A stretch of DNA of 64,000 bases from Spirodela intermedia (GCA_902729315.2 LR746268.1:5191501-5255500), one strand, 5' to 3'. Positions 49,393 through 63,012 are shown, counted from the stretch's first letter. The notes: generated from the sequence alone by a model not told the origin. Made by a program: numbers and translations.

Positions 49393-52300
49393 GTCCGCAG
49401 GGGGGAATGGACGGAGCCGCGACGCAGATCCAACGCCCTTCCGCCAGACTGCAGTAATCGCAAGCTTCTCTCTCTCGTTCTCTCTCTAGCCCCGCTCCAA
49501 TTTCCGCGCATTTAATTCTTTTAAATGACGTCATTTTTGTCAGAATGTCTGAACCTTGTCTCTCTCTCTCTCTCTCTCTCACTCGGCCTTGTGAAGCCGA
49601 GCACGCAGAGTAGATTATATTTTCCCACAAATGGGCCGCTGTTGGGCGCCGTCTTCTGCAGCTGGAAGTGTGCAGTATATATACATAGCAACTTCAGACG
49701 AGCTGAGTCTTGTGTGGGACCCGTTGGAAGCGGCTGAGGTCAGAGCTGAAGCGGCTAGCAGAAGAACCGAAATAACTAGGCTATATATATACCCCCATTT
49801 TTTCTCGCAACATATGCCGATACGATAAAATATTCACTAAGGTTCCATCTTTTCTCCAAAGGTGCGATAAATAAGAAACAAAATTGAGTAATTAATAATA
49901 ATAATAATAAATCATTATTAATTCTCTCCACACGTGGCACTGACAGAGGATGGATATACAAAGCTCCCGAAGAAAGAAAAGGTGTGGTGCGGGAGCGTAA
50001 ACCCCGTTCTGATGATCCTCACGGATCCGAGAGGATGACTGTTTACTTGGCCAGATGAACCCAGTGCGGCGTGGTAGTCCTTCAAACAGCTCCACTCAGG
50101 TCTCAGCCTAAGGACTTTCAGTCAGCCGACCGTTGGGTCGAGAAAGGTGATATCTCCACATTTCTGCGAGAGACGGCCCGGGGATTTTTCAAAGCGGAAG
50201 CCCGCGTCACGGGAATAATGCTTAGCCTCTCCGTCCCGCACCAATTCGTATACTCCGGGAAAGAATATAAATAATGAAACGATATTCAAAATTACCGATG
50301 TGGGACTAACTTCCATACTGTTTGGAGGAGCAATCTCCGGCGGCATGTCTGAATCTCCGCACGCCAGGGGGCCGACGTCTCCTCCCGCCGGTAGAGATTA
50401 AAAGGCTCCCATCATGGCTACCTGAAATGGAACCAATCGCCGACATGAAGACCACCGCCGGCGGCGGTGCCCGACGGCTGTACCCCTCCTCCTCCACCGA
50501 CCCGGCCAACTGCAGTCTAAAGGTGGGGGAAGCGTCTCTCCGAGGCCGATAACGTTAGCCCCCCCACCATCAGTACCACCACCGAGAAATCGCAGCGGCG
50601 GCGGAGTCTGCTTGTTCGATGCATGAAGCGTGCCTGCTTCCCCGATGGGGTGTTGCAGGAGATCTTCCCTACGTGTAAAGGAAGGGCGGGGAGTTAGTGG
50701 CCGAGGGATTCTAGTATGGGGAGTGTTTCGGATGGGGGCCCTTTCCACGTCTTCCTCCCCATAATTGGAGAGATTGGCGGAGAAAGTATCTGGGTGGCGA
50801 TGGGGAAACCACCACCACCACCACCACCCCAGCCTACTCCCCTCAGCTTCTCCCCGTCCGCATGATCCAGTAGAATTCATTGGTTACTGCCTCCGGCCTC
50901 CCTCCCCAATCTTCCCTCCCAAAAGATCCTCCAGAGGAAGAGGAAATGATATCGGCGGTGGATGGTGGCCGAGTGATCACGCAGGTTGATGGAAGGAGCA
51001 CGAGACCACACCCACTGTTGACAGGCGGCGTGCTCCTCCTTCCCCTCTTTCTCTCCCACCTCCCAAGGGAGCGGGGGGGACTCCCCTTTCCCAACCAGCT
51101 CCTCATGCCCAGCTAGTGCTTCTGTTCCTCGCCCACTGGGGCTTCCGCTTCCACGTCCACTCCCACTGCAGGACGCCAATAACTCACTTCCTCCAAGTGT
51201 TCGACGATATGCCTCACTGGCGTGCTTTCATGTTGCCCATCTGCGTACCTACGTGAAAATCTACGTACGTACGTACAACGTTTCCTTCCATGCACACAGA
51301 CTACGTGCATAATGTAGCAATGGTGCCAAGAGAAAATGGGAAATGAAACTTAAACGCGGGGTGCGCGGTTGTGCTCGCAGCCGGATATCATCACTGCGTT
51401 TATACAAATTATTGAAGGAACATGAGATCTAAGCTTCCATAGCATCTAATCAAAGATTATCGGGCGGTGGGACGCCTCGTGATCGCGTGGTCTCCCCGGG
51501 ATATGTCTTGCTTGTTCCGCATCTGTCCACCATCGGCATGCTGCCTGGGATCCCCCACCAGAATCGCCATCTGAGCGATCTCCCAGATGAACACTTGGAG
51601 AACGCATTAACTCCGGGGTGGTTGCATGATCTACTCCGGTGTCCGGTAAACCCTTTCTCGCAGCTGTTTTATGGGTTTACTCGTTATACCATGGCTTCTA
51701 GAGCCATTTCCTCGAGTCCGGCCGCAAGGAGGAACCGTGGAACCCACCACGGCAGCCCACGCAGAGCGAGGAATGCGACCGCTTCCCCTTCAAGCGGCAC
51801 ACATCGCTCAGGGCGCTACCCCTGTCTTGTTCACATTTCGTCATCCAAATACGGCGGCGCCCACGGTAGATCAAATCGAACAAGATAATGGCGCAAACGA
51901 GAGGCAACCATCCCGTGCTTTTACAGGATCAGACGCAACTCGGGTGGGCTGGAATGGGCAAGAGCGAGAGGTGGAGGAACCAGAAACGGGCGCGCGAGGC
52001 AGAAAACGCGGAGACAGCGCTCAACGACGGAGAGGAAGAGCGTGAATACTGATTAGAGAAGCCCCGTCTTTTGTTCCCTTCTCACTTAAGACGGAGGTGT
52101 TGTACGCTGGAAACGGCGGGGATCCGGGTGAGTGCGCCCGCCGCCGCCTCCTCCACCTCCAACTCCTCCCACCTGTGGAGGAAGATCGAGTTTCCATGCT
52201 GTGGTCCGAGGAATGGGAACTGTTGTTCTCCCACTGAGATTGCCTACGATCGCCTGCCTGCTTATGCAAGGGAACATTCTTTTCACATATGCCTCACTTT

Positions 52301-53781
52301 AGGGTTCGTTTCTCCAAGAAATCACCATTTCTGTCAAGATTTATGATCCTGGATAATATATTCTAGTAAGAGAGAACAATGCCCACATTACAGAGAAGGC
52401 AATACTCAGATCTTCTGAAAATACGTCTGTATATATACATCTAGATCCTCTAGCACTCCGTGTGTTACGTCCTTCTCCCTGACGACCCTTGGAAAGTTCA
52501 TACCTCCTTGAGAAGCCCTTTGGCAGCTCGAATTCATCCCCGAATGCCACCTAAAATTAAAACTAGAATCTTTCGCGTAGGATCTCGCCGACACTTATCC
52601 AAACATAAAACCAAAGTTGTTGTCGAGAGACTTTGCGGACTACGGCATGAATGTCCACTACAAGCAGATAATCTCAAGATCAGCCCTCCTTGCTGCCGTC
52701 GACAAACCTAATCAGCCGAGCATTACGGGATGCCGAGGAGAAAGCAGAAAGATAGCATAATTCGTGCGCTTCGCTTTCCCGTCCTCTTATAACGGCAGTG
52801 CGAACCCTTCCAACGCAAGGGATTCAAGCACGCCTGCAAAGTTTAGATAAGCCAGCTACCTAAAGACCCTTTTACTCAACAGAACGCCTTCCTACGGGTC
52901 AAACCATTGAGATCGTCCCTATCGCTGCGAAGATTCACAATATATTCACACAAACACGTATAGATATATATGGATCGATATATATTGAAATATATCGGGT
53001 AAATATGCGCAGAACAGTGAGCTCTTAGCTTAGAGATGATGGAAATGATAGAACATCTACAGTTGTTCGCTTATTTCGGCTTTAGAGATGAAGGGTGTGC
53101 TTTCGATAGAAAGGGACGGGATTGTGACGGGGGAGGAGGGTAGGGTTTCTATTCAGTGAGCTTTCCGTATAGCGGATGGGGGAGGGGGCCGCTGACATGG
53201 GGGAGAGAAACGGCCCAGAGCATATGCGTGCGTATGTGCTCTTAAGGATTGTCACGTGAAAGGTGGCTAGCTTTCGCGCGGAGCGAGTAACGTAAAAATA
53301 TGGCACAATGCGGTACCGTGGAGCAGCCTACGCTGTCTCTCTCTCTCTCTCTCTCTCTCTACCCTCCCCGTCTCTCTATCAGTACTCGTTCAGTATGGAG
53401 AGGAATCTATGGGTGAAGGAAGCAAAGGATACAACAGGAGGCCATATCATGTATTTTGTTGCATACTGTGGTCGGTTGAGAATGATTACCCGAACGCCAC
53501 CTCCGCCCTGGAAACCGAGGGAGGAAATGGACACGCCAACCCCGGGCCTATATAATGATCCATCAAGAGCCTCTACCCCGCAGAGCGTCAGGACTGGAAG
53601 ACAGCTCCCCAGCGTCACTATACCGCAGCAGCCCCTCCCGCTCTCTCTTGTCTGAGAGTCTGGGGTTTAGGGCGTGAGGGAAAGGAGGCTTTAGGGTTTT
53701 CTTTCCTCTCTGCCCTCGGCTGCTCCACCTCCTCCCGTCCAGAGTTCTCTCATCTCTCCTCCGGGGTGTTTGGAGAAGGGA
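49393..53781. other. 4.4-kb divergent intergenic region with no recognisable gene
   Basis: This is shared upstream sequence of the membrane protein (minus) and SWEET (plus) genes. It has TC tracts at 49558-49580 and 53334-53361, an ATA-rich stretch at 49890-49915, a CCA repeat at about 50807-50827 and a (TATA) patch near 52960-53000. Open frames at 50398-50880 minus and 51487-52045 plus carry no recognisable domain. TATATAAT at about 53549 with a TTTAGGGTTT box (53690-53699) marks the SWEET promoter. Confidence 0.5.
53549..53699 (+). promoter_or_regulatory. SWEET core promoter and leader elements
   Basis: CCTATATAATG at 53547-53557 is the likely TATA box. A telo-box-like TTTAGGGTTT at 53690-53699 lies in the leader before the AUG at 53782. 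A TC tract lies upstream (53334-53361). Confidence 0.55.
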
Positions 53782-55331
53782 ATGGCCGCGATGCACCACC
53801 ATTTGGCTTTTGCCTTCGGTATCCTAGGTTGGTTCGAAAGAGCCCTCTACCTCTCTCGCTTTCCCTCTCATGCTCGAGAACGCCTACTTCGTCTCTCGTT
53901 TCTCGGCGATGGGGTTCTGTGGCTCCTGCGGGGAACGTGAATCCACGGGCCGCTCTCCTATTTCATTCGCTATTGTTTCTCCCATCGGCGATTTTCCGAT
54001 CGAATTACCACAGAACGCTGCTATTTCATCTCGTTCTTCTTCACACTTGCCACCGTCTTGATCGTCTTATCTTCGCTTGGCCTACAGGGAACCTCATCTC
54101 ATTTATGGTCTATCTCGCCCCAGTGTAAGCAATTACTCCTCCTCCCCCTCCTGTTTCAACATTTCTGTATCATTTACGTGTATGGCTAGCCTTTAACTCC
54201 GCCGGGGACCTCAGGCCGACGTTTTACCGGATATGCAAGAAGAGGTCGACGGAGGGCTTCCAGGCGGTGCCGTACGTGATAGCTCTCTTCAGCGCCATGC
54301 TGATGATCTACTACGCATTGATCAAGACGAACTCCTTCCTCCTTATTACCATTAACGGGGTCGGCTGCTTCATAGAGACCGTATACATCGTCTTGTTCCT
54401 CACTTTCGCGCCAAAGAAGGCCAGGGTAACCATCTCTCCTCCCTCCTCTCCTCCCCCCATCCGGACGGCATAGCAGCCCATTTCCGGCGGCTCGCACGGC
54501 GGCGTGCCCTCTTCTAACCGGTGACACACTTCCACCGCTGCAGATATCCACTCTGAAGCTGCTGCTGTTGTTGAACGTTTTGACGTACTGTATCATCGTG
54601 GGCCTGACCATGTTCCTCCTCAAGGGCGCCAACCGCGTTCGAGTTATCGGGTGGATCAACGTCGGGTTCTCCGTGAGCGTTTTCGCGGCTCCGCTGAGCA
54701 TCATGGTCAGCACAGTAGAGCTCACCATCTTATGATATTTTATCACATTGAATGAGTTTCTTAGTCATTGGGTTCCGGTGAGCAGAGGCTGGTGATACGC
54801 ACCAAGAGCGTGGAGTTCATGCCGTTCACACTCTCTTTCTTCCTAACCCTAAGCGCCGTTGTCTGGTTCGGCTACGGTTTGCTGATCAGGGATCCCTACG
54901 TTGCGGTGAGTATCTATCCACCGAGGAATCGTCGTCTTGCTGCACTTGTGGAAGCGATCTCCTGAAGAAGCTCATCTTCTATCCGGGTTCTTTGCCAGGC
55001 GCCGAACATACTGGGCTTCCTCTTCGGAGTGGCGCAGATGGTTCTCTACATCATCTATAAGGATGCGAAGCAGCTGAGGGAATGCAAGGACCCAGAGAAG
55101 GCCACCGGCCTGCCGGACTCCAAGCACCCCGAGGTGGTCGTCAAGGTCGGCACCATGGCCGCTTCGGAGGTTCATCCCATCGAACCCCCGAAGCAGGAAT
55201 CCCACGGGAAGGGCGAATCGGAGAGGCGGCACCCGCATGGGGAAGAAGAGGCCGGCGGCGGAGGAGGCGGTGGGGACAAGAATAGCGTGGCGGGCCCGGG
55301 CGAGATCGAGCTGAACCCGCCTCGGGCTTGA
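53782..55331 (+). CDS. SWEET bidirectional sugar transporter, clade III-like
   Basis: Uniporter of the MtN3/saliva family; clade III members export sucrose at the plasma membrane. Exons 53782-53827, 54088-54124, 54215-54425, 54544-54705, 54786-54905 and 54999-55331; six-exon structure as usual, 302 residues, all phases consistent. Two triple-helix MtN3 units are visible. The first is [40 protein letters not shown] and [20 protein letters not shown]. The second is [70 protein letters not shown] and [20 protein letters not shown] hydrophilic C-terminal tail of about 80 residues (Lys/Glu, then Gly-rich) follows. Substrate and tissue cannot be read from sequence; clade III is suggested by the long tail and sequence style. 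Confidence 0.94.
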
Positions 55332-55824
55332 ACGAGCATCGCTGACTCCATTTCGAATTCGAGAATCTCCATGTGCTCCCCCCCATAACTCGTCGTCGCT
55401 AGAAGAAGCTAATGTCCTCATCCTCCTCCCTCTCCTCAGTGTCCCCGATCCCTCTTCTATCCTCCGCCACTCTTTCCCCGGGATGAGCGGCGGGGATTGG
55501 GAGGGGGAACCCACCCCCTGTCTCTAATGTTATCTCTCGCGTGGCGATCGCCTTCTCTTTTGGCTTGCGGTTCTTCTTCTGTCTGCAAGCTATTCGGTGC
55601 CCAGAAACACGCTCGACAGGGTTGCGGCGGGGCGATCAGTCCAAAGGTGAGCTCGTGTGCTCATGACGCCACCAGCCGGCCGGAAAGATGTCCGCTCCCT
55701 AACCAACCCAGCTGTTTGTGGGCTGCTGCCCTCTTTAGGCCTCCTGGCCTCCTCCGTGTGAGACGAGCCTGTGTGGGCCCTAGCCGCCTTTGATCCAGAC
55801 GCAAGGCTCGCCGCGTCGTGACCG

Positions 55825-55868
<44 letters not shown>

Positions 55869-56574
55869 GTCACTCTTCAGTCAGCTGGCTCTGGGATCCT
55901 CCCACCGCGCCGCAAACGCAGATAGCGGTGGAAACAGATTCTCAAACATTTGCTTACATGGGACTGGGACCGACCGGACCCGCATGCTTCGCATCAGAGA
56001 TCAAGTAAACCCTCAAACATATCCATATTTCATATATAAGTAAATGTGAAGTGAACCAGAGAGAGATGTTTTCATCACAGAGATGGAGGAGAGAGAATGC
56101 CGACGACGCTTCTCAGTCGGTTCGTTGGCGGAGAGGAGAGAGAGAGAGAGAGACCTCTCCCTCCGCCAACACAGCTATACCCGGGAGAAACTGCGACAAT
56201 GCCGCCGCATCTCCACCACAACCTGACGACGGAGAGACAGTTTACGACGGGGAGAGAAATCCGCGGTAAATGAGTCCTGTCATATGCAATTATACGTATA
56301 TTTTGATTAATTTCCGAAAATCTACAAGCCCAACTGGAAATCAAAAGAGATGATCAATAATTCAGCGGGCGCGCAGGGAGCTGAAACCCAGAAGCCCCAA
56401 GAACAAATGGCAAATAAGAGTGATCAAGATTCTGGTTATATCCGGTTTGCAATGACATCAAACCAAGAGAACAGTACGAGGCATTCGACATCTGCAAAAT
56501 GAAATGAGGAAATATCTCATCTCATCACGATCAACCAAATAGAAAGGCGTGGTGCACTGAGACCGTACGAGGCT
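55332..56574. other. Intergenic region between convergent SWEET and TIM8 genes
   Basis: It contains the SWEET 3'UTR, a (TC)n microsatellite at 55829-55866, a short GA tract near 56135-56152 and the TIM8 3'UTR. No exon was recognised. Confidence 0.6.
55829..55866. repeat. (TC)n microsatellite
   Basis: About 19 perfect TC units in the SWEET-TIM8 intergenic region. Confidence 0.92.
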
Positions 56575-58545
56575 CTACTGCATGGACTGGAAGCGCTTCA
56601 TGATGATGATGCTCATGTCCATGTACCGCTGCGCGCAGTTGGTCAGGCAGCTGGTCTCGCCGGAGCTGAACTTGCTGCCGGGGGCGCCGGTGATGCACTT
56701 GTCCCAGCAGACATTCGTCAGCTTCGACACCATCTCGCTCACCATCGCCTTCTCCTTCTCTTGCTGCACAGTCAATGAGTAGCCTCTCAATCTTCAAACC
56801 ATAATGGATAAATGATTTTGCCGTAAACGAGGACGGTTCTTCTTCATGTAGGCCTCGTGCTGGTGTTTCTTGCTGCCAGAGGCAGGCAAAAGCAATACTT
56901 GCAGACATTCCAGCAATAATAATAATAATAATAATTGCAATGGACTCGTAAAAACAATAAGATCCACATACCCGACCATCGGTTAAGATTTAATAAATGT
57001 GATGACAGAGGGGATTGAAATATTCATTCTTAGTCACGAGTCCTAGCTGACTTTGGCTGGTCTTAAGACCCGCATTATGATTATGATCATTCCCGATTTG
57101 CAATCCCTGATGGTCCACTTATCCCTAAAGTGGCACATCTTGGGAATCGTCATTGGAGACATTCCCCAGGGACATTACACACACCGTCAATGAGCATTTA
57201 CCTTAAAATTGACCAGAAACGTGCCAAAGAGTTGTCCTTCATAAAGTCGGATTCAGCTCTAAGTTTCTCGGAGCCTATATTCCAAGACTGGTCCAAGACG
57301 ATTTCCATTCCGCCCAAGTGATAACGCTACGACATAAACCCTGATCTGGAAAGAGAATGAAAGTCTGGGAACAACCTTTCGAGCATATTTAGCCAAGAAC
57401 TATGGTGACGCAGTCTATTTGACGGTCAAAAATGTAATTTTTCCTTGAACGAAACAGTAAAAATAATAATAATAATAATATATATATATAGCCAGGATTT
57501 TCGATAATGTCTCATCAGCACCTAAATGATTCAACATTTCTTTGTAAATGAAATGCTAGTTCTACATGCCAACGTTTAAATTTCTCTGAGAGGTGGTGCG
57601 GTGAAGTGGCACACAGCCTCTACTGCCTAGACAGAATATCTAGGATTCGAGGCAGCTAACTCGGTTTAATAATCTACTTGATTATCACCTTTTGGATGCT
57701 AATATGAATTCATTCATGGTGCTTCAAAAATTATGCGCACATCTCAACGATAAATTGCTTTGTTTTCTGTCGGCAGCATGGAAGGAAGTACGCAACAAAC
57801 AATAAGACGTGATTCTAGTAATAAAAAAACCAAAAAACCGAAAATTAATAGTAACAGTAAAATTTACACATTTTTTTTAGAAACAAGAGAAGTTTTATAT
57901 CAGACAAAAAAAATTGGCCCACACGGAAGGGGACAGAAAAATTCAGAGAAGGGTTTCTTTTCTTCCTCCCAAACGTTTTCTTTGCACCTTTACAGCTGAT
58001 ATCCTTCATCTCCGGCGCAAAGATGAACCCCCTCACGCCAAACAAAAAGAAAACCCATCTTCCTCCCACAAAAAAAAAACACCTAGCAAACGTTTGCCCT
58101 ACCACTACACTTATCGCATCAACCACCAATGTTCGATCTCGGGGACCATTTTAACTTCAGACAAACCGCAGGATTTTCGCTTTTAAATTTAAGATCTAAT
58201 GTGCACAGAAAAATAGAACCACGAAACCTTTCGGGATTCTGTAACATGGATGTACTCTGTAATGCCCGAGAGAGAAATTCTTCCGGCGAGCAGCCATGTC
58301 ACCGGCTGGTCTTTCGTCACTCGAGTAATTCAGGCGCAGAAATCCAAGGGAAACAACATACCGGTAACCTATTTCAATCCCCCACACTATTAATACCGAA
58401 AGAAGGCAGCAAGACAGAAAAGAGAGGATAGTTCTCGCATGCGCAAGATGACAACGACGACGAAGATCGAATCGGGAAAGATGAAGGGATATATCACCTC
58501 TAGAAATCGCTGCAACTCCGGCGAGTTCAGCGACGAGGAATCCAT
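56575..58545 (-). CDS. TIM8: Mitochondrial import inner membrane translocase subunit Tim8
   Basis: Small TIM chaperone of the intermembrane space. With Tim13 it escorts hydrophobic precursors to the TIM22 or SAM machinery. Minus-strand exons 58498-58545 (MDSSSLNSPELQRFLE) and 56575-56763 (QEKEKAMVSEMVSKLT onward); 78 residues, the family's normal size. The twin CX3C motif is intact: C35/C39 in NVCWDKC and C55/C59 in SCLTNC with 15 residues between, forming the two disulfides made by Mia40. The family signature ITGAPGSKFSS and the C-terminal MDMSIIIMKRFQ are present. A 1.7-kb intron holds simple ATA/AAT repeats. A telo-box-like AAACCCTAG precedes the start at 58592-58600. It has no N-terminal presequence, as expected. 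Confidence 0.95.
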
Positions 58546-60450
58546 TCTCGTCGCCGCCCTCAACCTCCTTCGCCTGATGTCGCTGCCCTCAAAACCCTAG
58601 CAAACTCACTCTAGCCACGGCGACAGTCTCTTTAATCCCGCTCCCCCAGAAAAAAAAAACATAAGGCCTAACAGAGAAACTTTTTTTTCTCCATTAAATC
58701 GTGGTGCGCTTTAATCAATATTTGTTCAACGGTATATTCGTTCAATTAATTGAATTAATAAAATAATAAAATATTTTATAAATTTATAAACGATCGATTT
58801 TACATAATTTTCCGTTTATTCCTCGAACAGCTGTATTTAATAAAGCAGTTTTATTTAGAGACTTTGTAAATAAATAAACTCCTCTTAATTTAATAAATTT
58901 AACGGCTGACATTAATGGGCTGGATATATGGCCCAATTCCTTTTTGGGCTTGATCCAGCCTCGGCTTCATTAATGCTCTGGCCTAGAAGCGTTCTCTCTC
59001 TCCCTCCCCATCAACCCTAGGCCCCCGAGACGACTAGTCAATGGCAGAGTCAGACCGGCACTGGATCCGGATCTAGAAGAATCGGAACCTGCCGACTATT
59101 CCATCAATGAGAGAAAAAAATCCGGAATCAAACAAACAATTAGATCGTGAATATGCGACGGTCGAGTCAGACCCCATCCAGTTCATCGCCTCCCCGGCGA
59201 CCGGCGTGTGCTCGACGGCGCAAAAGCCGCCCCAGTTGACCCGCCGCTAACTCGAGCGAATCTTTCTTTTTTTCTAGAAAGGCGGTCCGCCAGACGGCAC
59301 CTCTCCACGTGCCGACAAGATCTGTCGGTCGTCTGACCGGCTTCATCGTCAGCAGCCCCCGTCACGTCACCACCCACGGCCCACGGAAGAGCAGGCCCTC
59401 CTGCCAAGTAGGTCTGAGCCAGCCTCGGATTCTTCCTCCAATTATTTAGTGCTCCCCTTATCCGCACCCATTATTGATAAATAAATAAATATATATATAT
59501 ACTCGTATTATTTAGGGCCTTGCATCGGGACGGTTATTGATCGGCCCATCGTTGACAAAATGGTACTCGGTCAATGGGAAGGCAAGGCGAGCAGAAATTC
59601 GCCAATGGGGATTTTGTTAACGTTTTTTCCTGTTTTAGTGATAAGACAATATATTTATTTTATATTAAATTCTCATATCTATTGGACGGCGGCTAGACTT
59701 ATTCTTCGGGCGGGTTATTTATTTACGAATAATTACAAAAAAATGAGTTATTCTTGTCCGTCCGTTGCGGGGCGGATCGTTGGTAATCTCCGGATTCCAT
59801 TATGGCCGTCCGATAAGGCGGAACCCCACAGTTTGGACGCCTCGGACCGACCGTTAGGCGGCAGCGACGGGCGAGGAGGGATCAGTGATTGGGCGGCCAC
59901 GTCGGCCGCGTGTCACCGGTTCTGACATTATCCTCGGCATATTCCTCATCCTCGTTCTCACCTGCCGGCGGCGGGAGGGTAAATAGGGCGGAGGGAGGCG
60001 GTGACGGCGGACGATCACAGGCCATTTGCTTCCCCCCTCCTCTTTCCGGAGACGGCAGCCTCCTCGCTGGGGAATACGCGAAGAAGCCGAGACGCCGCCG
60101 TCGTCGCAGGAGAGGGGAGGAGGTGAGGGGGGGTGTCCCGTGCGGGCGGCGCTACCATCCTGCCGCCGTTGACCGCGGAGAGACCGCAACGGCGTCCTAT
60201 TCCAGGTCGCCGTGACAGCAACGGCTCGTGCCGGAGAAGGCGAGGACGTCGGGGGAATATTCGCGCGGGATAAACCCTGGCGTGGCCTGCGAATATTCTC
60301 TCTCTCGTGCCTACTTCCTGGGGGAGCTCCCTCTCTCTTCCCGCTTCTCCATTTAAGCGCGTCCCTTCTCCGCCGCATTGCGAGCTCCGCCGGGAGTATC
60401 CGTTCTTCTCGGAATCACCGTCGTCGGTCGGATCGCCTGTGCCGCCGGAG
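58546..60450. promoter_or_regulatory. Bidirectional region between TIM8 and GDPD genes
   Basis: The two start codons diverge across 1.9 kb. The TIM8 side has AAACCCTAG (58592-58600) and an AT-rich block (58690-58900). The centre has a short ATATATATAT run (59487-59498). The GDPD side is GC-rich with CGG/CCG-rich leader sequence. Open frames in the GC-rich part (59854-60548) have no domains. Confidence 0.55.
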
Positions 60451-63012
60451 ATGGCGCTGAAGGCCGTGCTCGTGTCCGACGTGCCGAACCTCGACCATGT
60501 CTCGGAAAGTCCCACCACGTTGCGATCCTCCTCGCGCCTCCCTCTCAATGGTATTTCCAGGGGATTTCTCCCTCCTCACGCTCTCCCTTCCCCGCCATTC
60601 ACCTTCTTGGATCTGACGGACGGTGCTCTCGTCCAATTTCAGAGAGCGCGCGGGAGTCGTCCCAGTCATCGAAGTTCACGGTGATCGGCCACAGGGGGAA
60701 AGGAATGAACGCCCTGGCGTCGCCAGACCCCAGGTTGAAGATCGTCAAGGAGAACACGGTCCTGTCCTTCAACGAGGCCGGTCGCTTCCCCGTCGACTTC
60801 GTCGAGTTCGACGTTCAGGTATACGCACACACGTCGACGCGCAATCCTGAGTTCCTGCTCTTGCCTTTCGCGTTCTCCGCGAGTTCCCGCCGTCGTCTCG
60901 CCCGTCAGATCCTGACTTCCTGCCTTGTGATTGCCCTTCGAGGCGCCGCTCTCTAGTCCGTCGGAGATCTATGGGGGACCCCTTCATCCTTCAAACCCTT
61001 CCCACCTCGAACATACCTCCTCTGCCGTCGCCGCGGTTCGCCGCGGATCTAGTGGAAAAGAGGATGCGCAGATTCGTTGTCCTTCTGCGGGAAAGAAACA
61101 AAAATAGGCTCTCTGTACTACGTGGATCCACCTCGGCCGTCCCCAACTGCCCATCGGCCTGCCGGGTAAATTACCGTCGCCGCCTTTGACCCATCCTGCG
61201 TTCTCTTCGTGGGGGCAACCAGGATCAGGACGGAAGAGCCTCAACTACTTCTCTGCTCTCTCCCTCGTGCCGTCGCCGATGCCGACGACGCTCCGCATCG
61301 TCTTGTCCAATCCTGGATAATTCATCGGAGATATCTGCTGGTAGAGTGGGGTCGATGAGATTATTGACAAAGCTACCTTTCTTGGGGAGAAAAGTCCATC
61401 GAACAGGGTGAATGCATTCTTCGTTTGGTTGATCTCCTCCGTCATCACAAAACCAGATGCCTCTGTTCAGATAATTCCCTCAAAAATCAAGGACCCGATG
61501 TGCCTATCGATCACCCATTGATCCCTACTGACTGTTATTATCTTTTAAATCGATTTCTGCGTTGCTTCCGGAGTTCGGTCCTTGTGGAACACCGTATGAT
61601 GTGCTGACTGGTTTATTTTTCTCTTAAATAATTTGGGTGATCGGAAAACCTTAGAAGAGATACCTGGATGTGGTTTTCTCAGGTGACGAAAGATGGATGC
61701 CCGGTCGTCTTTCACGATAACTTCATCCTCACCGACGAAGGAGTAAGGCTCCTTCCTCCTTCCCCCCTGCGATTTCTTTCTCATCCACGGGCTCGAGAAA
61801 CCGATGCTCATGGAAATCTTCGATCGCAGGGAATCTTATCGGAGAAACGAGTTACAGACCTGCATCTCGAGGAATTCCTTTCTTACGGGCCCCAGAAAGA
61901 TTCGAGCAAGGTATGTGGGACTCCTCCCATCCCATCCGTGTAAATTGCAGAAGTTCACTCACCCGTTGCCGTGTCTGACTATTCTTGGATGTCCTCAGAC
62001 CGGCAAATCGCTATACAGGAAGGCTAAAGACGGAAAACTGTTCAGCTGGAATGTGGAACACGACGACCCTCTCTGCACGCTGCAGGAGGTATTCCTTAAA
62101 GTCCACTCCAGGTTGGGGTTCAACATAGAACTCAAGTTCGACGACCATGTTGCTTACGGCGAGGAGGAACTCGTTCAGACTCTGCAGACCATCTTGCGGG
62201 TACCCATCAGATTCTTTCTCTACAGTGGCCAGTGGATATGGAATCGTCGGTCGGGGTTCCCATTTTTCTGACCATGGTGTTCATCTCCCCGTTGACCAGG
62301 TAGTGTTCGAGCTCGGCAACGAGCGGCCCATTCTCTTCTCCAGCTTTCATCCTGATGCAGCCCATCTGATGAGGAAACTACAGAGCAAATACCCCGTAAG
62401 AACTCGACCTTGACCTTCCCCTTTTAGGTCAGCCCGCGGGCCTCCACCGCGCCCGCAGATTGGCTCAGCCTCTCATGGGGGGAGGTCGTCGCAGGTGTTC
62501 TTCCTCACCAACGGGGGCAACGAAGCGTACAGCGACGAAAGAAGGAACTCTCTGGACGAGGCCATCAAGCACTGTGTTGCCAGCCAGCTCCACGGAATAG
62601 TCTCTGAAGTGAGGGGAGTCTTCAGAAACCCTTCCCTCATTCCCAGAATCAAGGAATTCAACCTCTGTCTCCTCACCTACGGTCAACTCAAGTGAGTTCC
62701 TCCCGGCGGCCTCGTCTCCAGAAGACAAGGAAGAACAGCTCCCATTTTATTGACCTTTCTTCTGTTCTTCTCCCCTCCAGCAACGTGGCGGAGGCCGTCT
62801 ACATGCAGCACCTCATGGGCATCGACGGCGTCATCGTGGACCTCGTCCAGGAGATCACCGAGGCCGTCTCGGACTTCGCCGGAGATGGAGACGACGACTC
62901 ATTTCAGACGGACGCCGACGGCAAGCAGCGGCCGGCCCCCAGGCCCAAGTTCTCACAGCGGGAGCTCTCCTTCCTGCTGAAGCTCATACCCGAGCTGGTG
63001 CACCACCCCTGA
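60451..63012 (+). CDS. Glycerophosphodiester phosphodiesterase, GDPD1/SRG3-like
   Basis: Hydrolyses glycerophosphodiesters (for example glycerophosphocholine) to glycerol-3-phosphate and an alcohol. Plant members act in phospholipid turnover and phosphate-starvation recycling. Exons 60451-60550, 60643-60818, 61683-61742, 61830-61910, 61999-62199, 62300-62395, 62495-62691 and 62781-63012; 380 residues in phase. The TIM-barrel catalytic set is complete: H50-R51 in VIGHRGKGMN, E70-N71 in KENTVLSFNEA, E88 and D90 in VEFDVQ and H103 in VVFHDNF. Further family blocks: GILSEKRVTDLHLEEFLSYG, LGFNIELKFDDHV, ERPILFSSFHPDAAHLMRKL, PVFFLTNGGNEAYSDERRNS, LHGIVSEVRGVFRNPSLIP and NNVAEAVYMQHLMGIDGVIV. It ends RELSFLLKLIPELVHHP. 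There is no signal peptide; the 44-residue N-terminal lead could be a plastid transit peptide, as proposed for some GDPD1 proteins, but that is uncertain. Confidence 0.95.

Noticed and set aside
51487-52045. Overlapping plus-strand frames between the unknown membrane protein and SWEET genes, considered as a possible gene or retroelement gag remnant
   Set aside because: No zinc knuckle, protease or other retroelement motif, no terminal repeats, and no homologous family recognised.
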